Source: Shewanella litorisediminis (lineage in GTDB: Bacteria > Pseudomonadota > Gammaproteobacteria > Enterobacterales > Shewanellaceae). Taken from it: a stretch of 64,000 nucleotides of DNA. This document shows positions 1 through 8,185 of the stretch, piece after piece. The notes beneath the pieces were generated by a model. That model saw only the letters and a list, made by a program, of their open reading frames with translations, had not been told where the DNA came from and searched no databases. The stretch covers positions 1,922,501-1,986,500 of the forward strand of contig NZ_CP069213.1 in NCBI RefSeq assembly GCF_016834455.1, given 5' to 3'. The position numbers and the translations under genes were made by a program. Each line of letters starts with the position of its first letter. Position 1 is the stretch's first letter.

Positions 1-1012
1 GCCGGTCAACGGCGTCCAGCAGTAAGGCGTGCAGCGGCGTATAGGGTAAAAAGAGCCCTATACGGTCGATGCCGGGCGCCACCGAGGGCGCAAGCTCGCT
101 TTGCTGGACAACATTCAGGGGGCTACCGATCGCCGCTGCAGCTTTTTTCATGATGACGATGGGCCGCTCCCGGGAGCAAAGCAGTTGCCACTCTTCATCC
201 GCGCCATCGGCAAAGCTTTTTGCCATGGCAGGGTCTTTAACCATCACAGCGAGGGGCTTTGCCGGACGTACCTTGCGCGCCCGCAGGGCGCTCACTGCCT
301 CCTCGCTGGTGGCATCACACACCAAATGAAAGCCCCCAAGGCCCTTGATGGCGAAGATGGCACCTTGTTTTAACAGCCGGGCACACTCATCCAGACAGAA
401 ATCGGGCGCGCTGCTGATAAGACGACCATCCGGGCCGGTGAGACTCAGTGTGGGACCACAATTGGGACAGCTGACCGGCTGTGCGTGATAGCGCCTGTCG
501 AGGGGATTTTTATACTCGGCTTCACACTCGGCGCACATGGCAAAGTGCGCCATGGAGGTGTGCTTTCTGTCGTAGGGCAAGGCTTTTATCAGGGTATAGC
601 GGGGACCACAGTTGGTGCAGTTGGTGAAGGGGTAGCGGTAATGTCTGTCCTTGGGATTGCGGATATCCGCCAGACAGTCCGGACACATGCTCTTATCCGG
701 CGATACCACCACCTGAGCCTCACCGCCTGCCTGGCTTTCTTCGATGACAAAGCGTGTTTCATCAAGGTCAGGACCGTCATCCGCTATCAGGGTGAAACCG
801 TCTATCCGCGCCAGTGGCGGCGGGGCACTGCGCAGTTTTTCAATAAATTCATCGACCTTGTACTGGGCGCCAACCAACCGAATAAAGACGCCTTCTGCAT
901 CGTTGCGGATACTGCCGCCAAGCCCGAGTTCATGGGCCAGGCGAAACACATGGGGGCGAAACCCGACCCCTTGCACTATGCCGGTGATGTGAAGGCTTAT
1001 CTTTGTACTCAT
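1..1012 (-). CDS. hypF: Carbamoyltransferase HypF, N-terminal part (cut by window edge)
   Basis: HypF turns carbamoyl phosphate into a thiocarboxamide on HypE, the source of the CN ligands of the [NiFe] hydrogenase active site; it acts in the cytoplasm. About 337 residues are visible, roughly 45 percent of a usual HypF of about 750. Seen in order: acylphosphatase domain with GIVQGVGFRP at residues 11-20; four CxxC zinc-finger pairs at C110/C113, C132/C135, C160/C163 and C182/C185; then the start of the YrdC-like domain with IKGLGGFHL near 222-230. The C-terminal Kae1-like domain lies outside the window. The ATG at 1010-1012 is chosen because translation from it opens directly into the acylphosphatase domain. 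It is the last visible gene of the hydrogenase operon, 30 bases after the HypF-like gene. Confidence 0.95.
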   Translation of the reverse strand, partial: MSTKISLHITGIVQGVGFRPHVFRLAHELGLGGSIRNDAEGVFIRLVGAQYKVDEFIEKLRSAPPPLARIDGFTLIADDGPDLDETRFVIEESQAGGEAQVVVSPDKSMCPDCLADIRNPKDRHYRYPFTNCTNCGPRYTLIKALPYDRKHTSMAHFAMCAECEAEYKNPLDRRYHAQPVSCPNCGPTLSLTGPDGRLISSAPDFCLDECARLLKQGAIFAIKGLGGFHLVCDATSEEAVSALRARKVRPAKPLAVMVKDPAMAKSFADGADEEWQLLCSRERPIVIMKKAAAAIGSPLNVVQQSELAPSVAPGIDRIGLFLPYTPLHALLLDAVDR

Positions 1013-1042
1013 AGCGTCAGCTTATTGCCTTGTTTTTCTATG

Positions 1043-2851
1043 TCAGTCTTTGACCGACTGCGTTTCCCGGCCAAGGGCGCCAAAGCGCCTTGGCAATTCG
1101 GTATACAGGCCGCCCAGGGCAAACAGGCTACCGTCCAAATCCAGCTCCGGCGCGGTGAGCAGGGGGAAGTTTTTCCCAAGCCTTAACCAGACACGTTTGG
1201 CCAGCACGGGGTTGGCAAGCTCACTGCCACTGAGATACACCTGCTTTACACCCACATTCAAGTCCAGATGTTCAATCCAATTTGCCAGATAATCGGCGAG
1301 GGAGTCCATCATGGCAAAGGCAAGTTTGGGGGCGTCTGTGTCTCCGGCAAGGCGGAAGCTCATCAGGGTTCCCAGGGTTTTACACCAGTTGAAGGAACGC
1401 ACGGCTTCGCCCCGGATCAGCGGGTAATCGATGCGGGGAGCGCTTTGACCACGAAACTTTTGCGCTTCGGCCACCAGGGCATCGGCCAGGTATTCCACAG
1501 AAGGCTTTTCTTTGTTCAGCCCAAGACCCAGTATGCAGGCGCCCAGTGCCCAAATACCCTGCAGGTTACCGCGCTCGGCGGTGGGGGAAAGGATAAGGTC
1601 AAGCATGCACAGGCATTCCTGGGGATAGAGGCTCTTGAACTTTTCCAGCACCTGTCGCTGCGGACTTTCCATCAGCAGGCGATAGATTTCATAGCCATTG
1701 TCAGGCAGCGGCGTTTGAGTAAAGAAGATTTCCTCCTTTCCCTGGCCATCGACGGTGGCAATTTCCAGTGCGCCTTTGCCCCCCAGATACAAACTGGCGT
1801 GATGGGCAAGGCTCTTGTTGCCGGCTTGCAACTGACCTCGTATGGCCAGCAGCGAGGGCGTCTTCACACTGGCAAAACTGGTGGGGGTCAAACGAATTTT
1901 GCCGTTATGGGTATGGGCCAGATAGCCGGCTGCACTGGCCTGATTGTGCATCGGTGTACCGGATAAGCGCAGGGTTCGGGCCTCTGATTCGCAAATGACC
2001 TGCCAGCGCCCGTCGACGGCACAAATATCCATGGCATTGTCTTTGTTCACAAAGAGCCAATCTATGCCTTTCACCCGCAGAAGTTCACACAGCACCAGTT
2101 CCACCCGACTGTGGGCAAACCTGACTTTGTAGCTGGGGGCTTTGAGGCGTGGATGTTCGCCGGTGGGGAGTACCCTTAAGCGGGGTTTTTCGATGCTCGA
2201 CAGTGCCAGCACGTCTGCATCGGACACGGCTAAATGGCTGCTCAGGGTATTGGGATTGGTAATGAGCAGACTGCTGCCTGCCACATTACCAACCAGTTGA
2301 TAGGTTTTGCCTTCAAGTACCAGGCTGCCATCGGTTATCAGGTTGCCGGCAAGTTGCTTGAGCTCATCCATCGTGGGCGCGCCGGCTGGCAGTTGCTGCT
2401 CACCATGGCAATGGGGGCAGATGAGGGAAACCTGACCAAACTCCGGGCTTTGGTTATCCCCAAGTCTTGGGTAACAGTGGCCACAAAATGGAAGCGTGGC
2501 CTCATGGTCATGGGCCGCCAAATCCTCCCCGGCAGAGGTTGAGTGAGACGCTGTCAGCGCCTCAATTTGCTCTTGTGTCAGGGCACTCACCCGCGCGTCC
2601 AATAAGAAGCAGGACAGGGGAAACTTCGCAGCCAGCTCATCGGCAAAGGATTCGATACAGTGCTGCTCGCCGCTCACAATCAACTGATAGCACCAGTGAT
2701 TTTCCCCATCACTGCCAAGGCTGTGTGCGGGCTGCTTGATTCGGGCGCGAAGCTGAAGATTGGGCGCTCCCTGGTGCATCAGTGCTGCCAGCGTCTGGCG
2801 ATAAAAGGGCACGTCCCTGGAGGTGACAAATTCAAAACTAATGGTTTTCAT
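1043..2851 (-). CDS. HypF-like hydrogenase accessory protein (HydE type of Wolinella-like hya operons)
   Basis: 602-residue protein encoded between hyaD and hypF. Seen: one zinc-binding pair, CGHC at 123-126 and CPHC at 145-148, followed by a region resembling the HypF YrdC part. The C-terminal segment (VYLSGSELANPVLAKRVW, then DLDGSLFALGGLY) resembles the end of the HypF/Kae1 domain. It lacks the acylphosphatase signature (VQGVGFRP) and three of the four HypF zinc pairs, so it probably cannot make carbamoyl adenylate like HypF. Known: some membrane-bound uptake hydrogenase operons carry such an accessory protein, called HydE in Wolinella. Role in assembling the HyaAB dimer is inferred. The start at 2851 (MKTISFEF) overlaps hyaD by 14 bases, implying translational coupling; a longer frame to 2911 runs further into hyaD and looks spurious. 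Confidence 0.7.
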   Translation of the reverse strand: MKTISFEFVTSRDVPFYRQTLAALMHQGAPNLQLRARIKQPAHSLGSDGENHWCYQLIVSGEQHCIESFADELAAKFPLSCFLLDARVSALTQEQIEALTASHSTSAGEDLAAHDHEATLPFCGHCYPRLGDNQSPEFGQVSLICPHCHGEQQLPAGAPTMDELKQLAGNLITDGSLVLEGKTYQLVGNVAGSSLLITNPNTLSSHLAVSDADVLALSSIEKPRLRVLPTGEHPRLKAPSYKVRFAHSRVELVLCELLRVKGIDWLFVNKDNAMDICAVDGRWQVICESEARTLRLSGTPMHNQASAAGYLAHTHNGKIRLTPTSFASVKTPSLLAIRGQLQAGNKSLAHHASLYLGGKGALEIATVDGQGKEEIFFTQTPLPDNGYEIYRLLMESPQRQVLEKFKSLYPQECLCMLDLILSPTAERGNLQGIWALGACILGLGLNKEKPSVEYLADALVAEAQKFRGQSAPRIDYPLIRGEAVRSFNWCKTLGTLMSFRLAGDTDAPKLAFAMMDSLADYLANWIEHLDLNVGVKQVYLSGSELANPVLAKRVWLRLGKNFPLLTAPELDLDGSLFALGGLYTELPRRFGALGRETQSVKD

Positions 2852-3395
2852 CCACTGATACCTCGCGGGTGATCCCGTCCTGGTAAAAACTGGTAATGGG
2901 TTTGTTGGCAATACGGTCAGACTGGAATCCCAATTCCTTCAGGTGTCCAAGGAGTGCTTGTTCCATTACTGGAATCGCGTCGCTCAGTGCCTCGGTAAGC
3001 CCCAGGTGCATAGGCTCCAGCACTGTGGGGGTGACACCCAGCACGAAGGTTTTGGGTCTGTCTCCGAGCATTTCCATCATGGTGAGGGTTTGCAGCATTT
3101 CGACTTCGTGGGCACTGCCTTGCCAGTCGATTTCAGCGGGCGCTGCATCAAAATCAAAGAAATAGACTTCGCCGGGTAATACCCCCGGGGCGTTGACCGT
3201 ATCACACACAATCAGATGGTCGTATTTGGCAATAATGGGGGTCAGGCCCTGGGCCAGGGTGCCGCCATCGAGAATATCAAGGGAATACTGCGGGTGAGTA
3301 AAACGGTAGTTTTCAGACAGATAATTGACAAAGTGCACGCCTACGCCTTCGTCGGCGAAGAGTATGTTGCCAATGCCGAGTAGCAGGACTTTCAT
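2838..3395 (-). CDS. hyaD: Hydrogenase maturation endopeptidase HyaD
   Basis: 185-residue nickel-dependent endopeptidase of the HyaD/HybD/HupD family. It removes the C-terminal tail of the hydrogenase large subunit after nickel insertion. Seen: N-terminal GIGNILFADEGVGVHFVNYL, the family GxGNxLxxDxGxG signature with the metal-binding acidic residue, a second acidic patch (ILDGGTLAQGL) and the conserved CDTVNAPGVLPG segment. Its substrate HyaB is encoded upstream in the same operon and still carries the tail to be cut. It overlaps the next gene by 14 bases and is separated from hyaC by 150 bases that contain an inverted repeat. Confidence 0.95.
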   Translation of the reverse strand: MKVLLLGIGNILFADEGVGVHFVNYLSENYRFTHPQYSLDILDGGTLAQGLTPIIAKYDHLIVCDTVNAPGVLPGEVYFFDFDAAPAEIDWQGSAHEVEMLQTLTMMEMLGDRPKTFVLGVTPTVLEPMHLGLTEALSDAIPVMEQALLGHLKELGFQSDRIANKPITSFYQDGITREVSVDENH

Positions 3396-3490
3396 CCTTT
3401 CTCCTCCAGTTGCCTCTCAAAGAGGGCTGCGCCAAATTCGGTACAAAGGCGCCGGGTATTAATCCGGATAGCGATGCCTGCGGGGTAAAT

Positions 3491-3527
3491 TGCGCCATAC
3501 CTCAGGTGTTCCTTGTGGTATGGCGCA
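3491..3527 (-). repeat. Inverted repeat between hyaC and hyaD
   Basis: An 11-base perfect inverted repeat, TGCGCCATACC at 3491-3501 and its complement at 3517-3527, with a 15-base loop. It lies just after the hyaC stop in the operon transcript. No U-run follows, so a full terminator is unlikely. It may be an RNA-processing or 3'-protecting hairpin that sets higher hyaABC than hyaD levels (inference). Confidence 0.6.
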
Positions 3528-3545
3528 CGGTCATCATTACTCGGA

Positions 3546-4262
3546 TTAATGCTTGTGGTAGTCATACCCGGAGACAATGGAGTCTACCGAGTTGTGCTTG
3601 AAGCGAATGCCAGTCCACACAGCCATGTAGACGTGGATAACCACGAATACAATAAATACCCAGGTAAAGTAGTGATGCCACAGCCGCACTTCGGCAAGGC
3701 CACCCATCCAGGCGGTCAGGGTACTCGCCATGCCCCAGAGCATGCCGCCCATGCCTTCATGATAAACATTGGCATACAGTATCAGCCCTGTGACACAGAT
3801 TGCGCCTGCAATCACCGAAATCGCAAAGTAGGTCACAAATTGCAGTGGTCCGTATACGCCAGCCTTGTTCAGCTTACCCATCCAGAGGTAGGACTTCAGT
3901 TGGGTTATCCAGCTGTTGATGCTGAGAACATCCCGGATGGATCGCCGTTCAATATCGTGCTTACTGAAAAAGAACAGATAAGCACGGGCGAGCGTCACGG
4001 CGCACAACACAAAGCCGAACACCAGATGGCCAAAGCGCACCCAGCCCTGTACCAGCACGTCACTGGAGTCGGGGGCCACCAAAAATGGCCAGGCGAGATA
4101 GAAACCTGTGATAACCAGGACCAAAATCGCCAGCGCCCTGAGCCAGTGGAAGAGTCGGATAGCGGCAGTGAAGATAAACTCCCGCTGGTACCCTCCAGTA
4201 TGCACCTCGTGCTTCGCGTCATGCTTGCCGCCCGCAGGCGGCGTGTTAACTTGGGTGTTCAT
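3546..4262 (-). CDS. hyaC: Ni/Fe-hydrogenase b-type cytochrome subunit HyaC
   Basis: 238-residue diheme cytochrome b that anchors the HyaAB dimer to the inner membrane and passes electrons to or from quinone. Seen: four hydrophobic spans, near residues 45-65, 78-98, 150-172 and 198-222, with likely heme histidines in RLFHWLRA, RFGHLVFGF, RLWHHYFTW and VVIHVYMAVW, as in the HyaC/HupC family. The N-terminus is hydrophilic and His/Lys-rich (about 35 residues). It sits 9 bases after hyaB in the usual hyaABC order. Confidence 0.95.
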   Translation of the reverse strand: MNTQVNTPPAGGKHDAKHEVHTGGYQREFIFTAAIRLFHWLRALAILVLVITGFYLAWPFLVAPDSSDVLVQGWVRFGHLVFGFVLCAVTLARAYLFFFSKHDIERRSIRDVLSINSWITQLKSYLWMGKLNKAGVYGPLQFVTYFAISVIAGAICVTGLILYANVYHEGMGGMLWGMASTLTAWMGGLAEVRLWHHYFTWVFIVFVVIHVYMAVWTGIRFKHNSVDSIVSGYDYHKH

Positions 4263-4271
4263 ACTGCCTCC

Positions 4272-5975
4272 TTAGAGTCCGTTTGGTGACACCTTGAACT
4301 CAGACAGGCTTGCACCCTTGAAGTCCATTACGTGCACCGAGCAGGCCATGCAGGGGTCGAAGGAGTGGATTATCCGGATAACCTCCAGAGGCTTGGTCGG
4401 ATCTTCAAGCTTTAACCCAATCAGTGATGCCTCATAGGGGCCAATCTTGCCATTGGCATCCTTGGGACCGGCGTTCCAGGTGGTGGGCACCACAGCCTGA
4501 TAGTTCTCTACCTTTCCGCCCTTGATACGGATCCAGTGACTCAGCATACCGCGGGGTGCCTCAATCATGGCGTGGCCGACGTACTCTTTGGCTGGATCGA
4601 TTTCGGGCTTCACATAGGTCGCTTCATCTGACTGGATGTTGGTCAAAAGGGCATCGAAGGTACGCAGTCCTTCATCGGCCACAATCACAGTTTGCAACAT
4701 ACGTGCGGCGGTACGGCCCAGGGTTGTGAATAGCGCTTCCACCGGCAGCCCGGTGCGGGCGAGGAGTCCATTCACAGCATCCACGACTACCTTGTTACCG
4801 CGGGCGTAGCTGACCAGCAGGCTGGACAGTGGGCCTACTTCCACAGGCTCGCCGTTATAGCGTGGCGATTTCACCCAGGAGTACTTGCCGTCACCGTCGA
4901 GGGTAGGCAGCTTGCCGTACACGGTGTCGCGTTCCACAAAGCCGGTGTAGTTGGGCACTGTGGTGCCATCGTAGGGGTGCTGGGCCGTGTCGGCGCTATA
5001 CCAGGCGTGGGTGACGTCTTCGGCAATCAGGTCTGGGTTAATGTCGCTGACTCCGGCCAGATCGCCGTTCATGATCACGCCGCCATTGAACATGTACTCG
5101 CCATCAGCCAGTACAAAGTCATCCGTGGCGAGGAAGTTTTTCACGTTCACGCCGCCAAGCACCGAAGGCTCAGTACCGAAGGCTTCTGCCGCCATGACAA
5201 TATCGGCCTGATAAGCGCGTTTGATAAAGTCGGTCACATAGGCGTGTTTTTGCTTCCACTCCTGCAGGCGTGCAGGGCTCAACATGTCGCGAACCGAGGT
5301 CACACCGCCCACCACCAAAGATTGTGGGTGAGGCTGTTTTCCACCGAAAATGGCGAGCATTTCTGCGGCAACGCGCTGCACTTCAAGCGCTTTCAAGTAG
5401 TGCGACAGGGCAATCAGGTTTTGCTCTGGTGTGAACTTGTAAGTGCCATTACCCCAGTAGGCATTGGCAAAGGGGCCAAGCTGGCCTTTTTCCACAAAGC
5501 CTTTCACCCGCTCCTGCACGGCTTTGAGTTCGCCTTCACCGGCGGCGATGGGTTTGTCGGTGTATTTGAGTGCGACCTGAGCAGCCTTCGCGGGGTCGGC
5601 ACTCAGGGCAGACACCACGTCCACCCAATCCAGGCCGTGGAGATGATAGAAGTGCACTATATGGTCGTGCATATAGAGCGAGGTTTGCATCAGTGAACGC
5701 AGGTACTTGGCGTTGAGCGGAATTTTTACACCCAGGGCGTTTTCCACAGCTTCGGTACCACAGCGATAGTGGGAATAGGTACACACACCGCAAATACGCT
5801 GCACGATAAGGCCCACATCCATCGGGGTACGGCCCTTGAGGATAACCTCAATACCGCGCCACAGGGTGGAAGAGGACCAGGCGTTTTGAATAACATTGTT
5901 CTCATCTACCTCGACTTCGATGCGCAAATGGCCCTCGATACGGGTGATGGGATCGATAACAACACGTTGGCTCAT
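4272..5975 (-). CDS. hyaB: [NiFe] hydrogenase large subunit HyaB
   Basis: 567-residue catalytic subunit that binds the NiFe(CN)2CO centre for H2 oxidation or evolution. Seen: the N-terminal L1 motif RICGVCTYSH with nickel-ligand cysteines C62 and C65, and the C-terminal L2 motif DPCMACSVH with C542 and C545. A 19-residue tail follows His548 and is presumably removed by HyaD. No export signal is present; the folded subunit would be carried across the membrane with the Tat signal of HyaA. The start lies 3 bases after the hyaA stop. Confidence 0.97.
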   Translation of the reverse strand: MSQRVVIDPITRIEGHLRIEVEVDENNVIQNAWSSSTLWRGIEVILKGRTPMDVGLIVQRICGVCTYSHYRCGTEAVENALGVKIPLNAKYLRSLMQTSLYMHDHIVHFYHLHGLDWVDVVSALSADPAKAAQVALKYTDKPIAAGEGELKAVQERVKGFVEKGQLGPFANAYWGNGTYKFTPEQNLIALSHYLKALEVQRVAAEMLAIFGGKQPHPQSLVVGGVTSVRDMLSPARLQEWKQKHAYVTDFIKRAYQADIVMAAEAFGTEPSVLGGVNVKNFLATDDFVLADGEYMFNGGVIMNGDLAGVSDINPDLIAEDVTHAWYSADTAQHPYDGTTVPNYTGFVERDTVYGKLPTLDGDGKYSWVKSPRYNGEPVEVGPLSSLLVSYARGNKVVVDAVNGLLARTGLPVEALFTTLGRTAARMLQTVIVADEGLRTFDALLTNIQSDEATYVKPEIDPAKEYVGHAMIEAPRGMLSHWIRIKGGKVENYQAVVPTTWNAGPKDANGKIGPYEASLIGLKLEDPTKPLEVIRIIHSFDPCMACSVHVMDFKGASLSEFKVSPNGL

Positions 5976-5978
5976 GAT

Positions 5979-7115
5979 TTAGTCCTCTTTGGCTTGCGCA
6001 AATACACTGGCAACGGCATGGGCGCCGATGCCGACAACGGTGGCGCCGAGAATGACGGCGCCTATGGTGTCGGCGGTGGCATCAAGCCCATGCAGCAGTT
6101 GCCGGCCAAGTGGCTTCTCAAAGTCTGCCATGTCGTCCCAGAAGTTAGGCTCAGAGCAGCCCATACAGCCGTGGCCTGCAAGCACTGGCCAACTGGTGTG
6201 ATGATTGAAACGTTCGGTGGGGCAGTTGTTATAGGTGTAGGGGCCTTTACAGCCAACCTTGTAAAGGCAATAGCCTTCTTTGGCACCGTGATCGCCAAAC
6301 TCTTCTACGAATTCGCCGGCATCGAAGCGGCCGCGACGTTCACAGTTATCATGCACCCGTGCGCCATAGGCCCACTTGGGACGGTTGAACATGTCCAGCG
6401 CCGGCAGTTTGCCAAACATGATGAAGTACATCAGGGTGCCGACAATGTTTTTCTCACTCGGAGGACAACCGCCAAGGTTAATCACAGGCTTACTGATGAC
6501 TTCGTGTACCCCTTTGGCCCCGGTGGGGTTGGGGTAGGCGGCCTGAACACCACCGAAGGAGGCGCAGGTGCCCACGGATACAATTGCCGCAGCGCCCTCG
6601 GCTGCGTGCTTGATGATTTCAAGCCCTGTGTGACCTTTACAGCCGACTGTCAGGAAAGCACCGTTATTGGCGGTTGGAATAGCGCCTTCTACCGCCAGCA
6701 GATAATTGCCCTTGTAGGTTTCCAGCGCGTGCTCGAGGTTTTCCTCGGCTTGCCAACCGGCAGCGGCCATCAGAGTCTCGTGGTACTCCAGGCTGATATG
6801 GTCAAAGATAAGGGTATCGAGGTTTGGCGTATCGGCGCGTACCAGCGACTCAGAGCAGCCGGTACACTCGGCCATGTGCAGCCAAATCAGCGGCACGCGG
6901 TCGGCAAGTTCGGCCGCTTCGGCCACCAGTGTAGAGAAGGGCAACGGCAGAGCCAGCATGGCGGTAACCGAGGCGCTCCACTTCATAAAATCGCGACGGG
7001 TAATGCCATGTTGAGCCATCTTGTCAAAGATGGTCTCATCGTGGCGCCTTGGCAGGGAGCGCAGCGTTTCAAGCCGCTGCTTTCCCTGCTCGTAGAGGGC
7101 TGCATGTGTATCCAT
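5979..7115 (-). CDS. hyaA: [NiFe] hydrogenase small subunit HyaA, Tat-exported
   Basis: 378-residue iron-sulfur subunit that relays electrons between the NiFe site and HyaC. Seen: twin-arginine signal with RRDFMK at residues 40-45 followed by a hydrophobic stretch; proximal-cluster cysteines in ECTGCSES (C84, C87), VGTCASFGG and GGCPPS; medial and distal cluster cysteines in GYCLYKVGCKGPYTYNNC and CMGCSEPNF; a C-terminal hydrophobic anchor near 345-370. The two extra cysteines of O2-tolerant enzymes (CTCC and CASWGC in E. coli Hyd-1) are both glycine here, so an ordinary [4Fe-4S] proximal cluster and O2 sensitivity are expected. First gene of the operon; an FNR-like site lies about 100 bases upstream. 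Confidence 0.97.
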   Translation of the reverse strand: MDTHAALYEQGKQRLETLRSLPRRHDETIFDKMAQHGITRRDFMKWSASVTAMLALPLPFSTLVAEAAELADRVPLIWLHMAECTGCSESLVRADTPNLDTLIFDHISLEYHETLMAAAGWQAEENLEHALETYKGNYLLAVEGAIPTANNGAFLTVGCKGHTGLEIIKHAAEGAAAIVSVGTCASFGGVQAAYPNPTGAKGVHEVISKPVINLGGCPPSEKNIVGTLMYFIMFGKLPALDMFNRPKWAYGARVHDNCERRGRFDAGEFVEEFGDHGAKEGYCLYKVGCKGPYTYNNCPTERFNHHTSWPVLAGHGCMGCSEPNFWDDMADFEKPLGRQLLHGLDATADTIGAVILGATVVGIGAHAVASVFAQAKED

Positions 7116-7445
7116 GGTGACGACCTTTTTTGTTTTTAAGTTGTAAACATGCTTTTGGCATGCACGACATTTCAGGAAAAGTGTAGGAAGGGGGCTTCGC
7201 CATCATATTGATACACGTCAAGCTTTTACTTAACGTGTGTTGGTACAGCGCTTTGACATCTTTGTAACATGAGGTGTGTCATGCTTTTATCTAGGTGGTG
7301 GGTCAAAATGTCTCACCTTCGGGGCTTTTTATCGCACCATATCAAGGTGTCTTGCAGGCATCGCGGGGCTTCCCTGATGGACGAGAAATCCTTAAGCTTA
7401 TGAAAATACATCCCGAACTTTACACAGTGTCCATTCGAGCCGCCT
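7116..7445. other. Divergent intergenic region between hyaA and the tlpA-like gene
   Basis: 330 bases with no convincing gene. It must hold the promoters of both divergent operons. Seen: the FNR-like site at 7208-7221, a CATGC-5-GCATG inverted repeat at 7148-7162, and a CATGA-6-TCATG inverted repeat near 7268-7284. I could not fix a -10 box with confidence for either direction. Confidence 0.6.
7208..7221 (-). promoter_or_regulatory. FNR/EtrA-like site upstream of hyaA
   Basis: TTGATACACGTCAA differs from the FNR consensus TTGAT-N4-ATCAA at one base. Its centre lies about 100 bases before the hyaA start codon, which allows an activating position on a promoter with a leader of ordinary length. 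The site is symmetric, so it could also serve the divergent thioredoxin operon. Activation is inferred. Confidence 0.5.
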
Positions 7446-7964
7446 ATGAACTTCTTAATGTCCACCAAGTGTTTGCCAAAGTGGCTGATGTCATTTCTCG
7501 GTGTTGCCCTATTGCTTCTTGGCCTGTCAGGTCAGAGTTTGGCGGCGCCGAGTCTTGAGCATCGTATCCTTGATAAAAACGGCAACGAGTTTGCCCTGAG
7601 TGATTATCGCGGCAAGGTCGTATACGTGGATTTTTGGGCGTCCTGGTGCGGCCCCTGTCGCAAGTCTTTCCCATGGATGAATGACATGCACCGCCGCTAC
7701 CGCGACAAAGGGCTGGTGATTGTCGCCATCAACCTTGATACGGACAGCAGCGATGCCAAACCTTTCCTGGACGACCTTAAGCCTGAGTTTGTTATCGGCT
7801 ATGACAGGGAAGGCGAGGTGGCCAGAAGCTTTGATTTGCTGGGCATGCCATCGAGCTTTTTATTTGATAAATCAGGTAATCTGATTAAAACCCATGTGGG
7901 ATTTTTCAGCGAGCGAGCCAGAGAATACGAGGCCGAACTCGTCACCTTACTGGAGCAGCTATAA
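7446..7964 (+). CDS. Exported TlpA/ResA-like thioredoxin
   Basis: 172-residue periplasmic thiol-disulfide protein. Seen: a signal peptide (hydrophobic 13-31, cleavage likely near SLAA-PS at 33-34) and a thioredoxin fold with the catalytic motif WCGPC (C68, C71) in VDFWASWCGPC. It also has the TlpA/ResA-type insertion VIVAINLDTDSSDAKPFLDDL and the cis-proline segment GMPSSFLFD. Its stop and the next ATG share one base (TAATG), showing translational coupling with the DUF4266 gene. It probably keeps cysteines of an operon partner reduced; the Cys-containing DUF4266 lipoprotein is the obvious candidate (inference). The start at 7446 lacks a strong ribosome site, and ATG at 7458 is an alternative. 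Confidence 0.88.
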   Translation: MNFLMSTKCLPKWLMSFLGVALLLLGLSGQSLAAPSLEHRILDKNGNEFALSDYRGKVVYVDFWASWCGPCRKSFPWMNDMHRRYRDKGLVIVAINLDTDSSDAKPFLDDLKPEFVIGYDREGEVARSFDLLGMPSSFLFDKSGNLIKTHVGFFSERAREYEAELVTLLEQL

Positions 7965-8185
7965 TGCGGCAGCATTTTTTAAACCGCTTGATCACCGCCA
8001 TGGCGCTTATGCTGCTGACAGGCTGCGCGGCAGTTCAGCCCTGGGAGAAAGGCGAGTTTGCCCGTGAAGATATGCAGCTTGGTGCCGAGGCGCTGGATCT
8101 GGCGTTGGATGACCATGTGTATTTCAGTAAAGAAGGTGCCAGTGGCGGCAGAAGTTTTAGCGGAGGCGGCTGCGGATGCAACTGA
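7964..8185 (+). CDS. DUF4266 small lipoprotein with GGGCGCN tail
   Basis: 73-residue lipoprotein. Seen: a short signal peptide with lipobox LLTGC, acylated Cys21; the family segment AVQPWEKGEFAREDMQLG; and a Gly/Ser-rich C-terminus ending in GGGCGCN with C70 and C72. Function of the family is not known to me. The residue after the lipid Cys is Ala, not Asp, so outer-membrane sorting is expected. It is fused in translation to its neighbours: one-base overlap with the thioredoxin gene and a 10-base overlap with the DUF3570 gene. The two tail cysteines could bind metal or form a disulfide handled by the TlpA-like protein (inference). Confidence 0.85.
   Translation: MRQHFLNRLITAMALMLLTGCAAVQPWEKGEFAREDMQLGAEALDLALDDHVYFSKEGASGGRSFSGGGCGCN

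Noticed and set aside
5769..7139. Long plus-strand open frame opposite hyaA (456 residues)
   Set aside because: It is the antisense shadow of hyaA/hyaB, where strong motifs and a Tat signal show the true coding strand.
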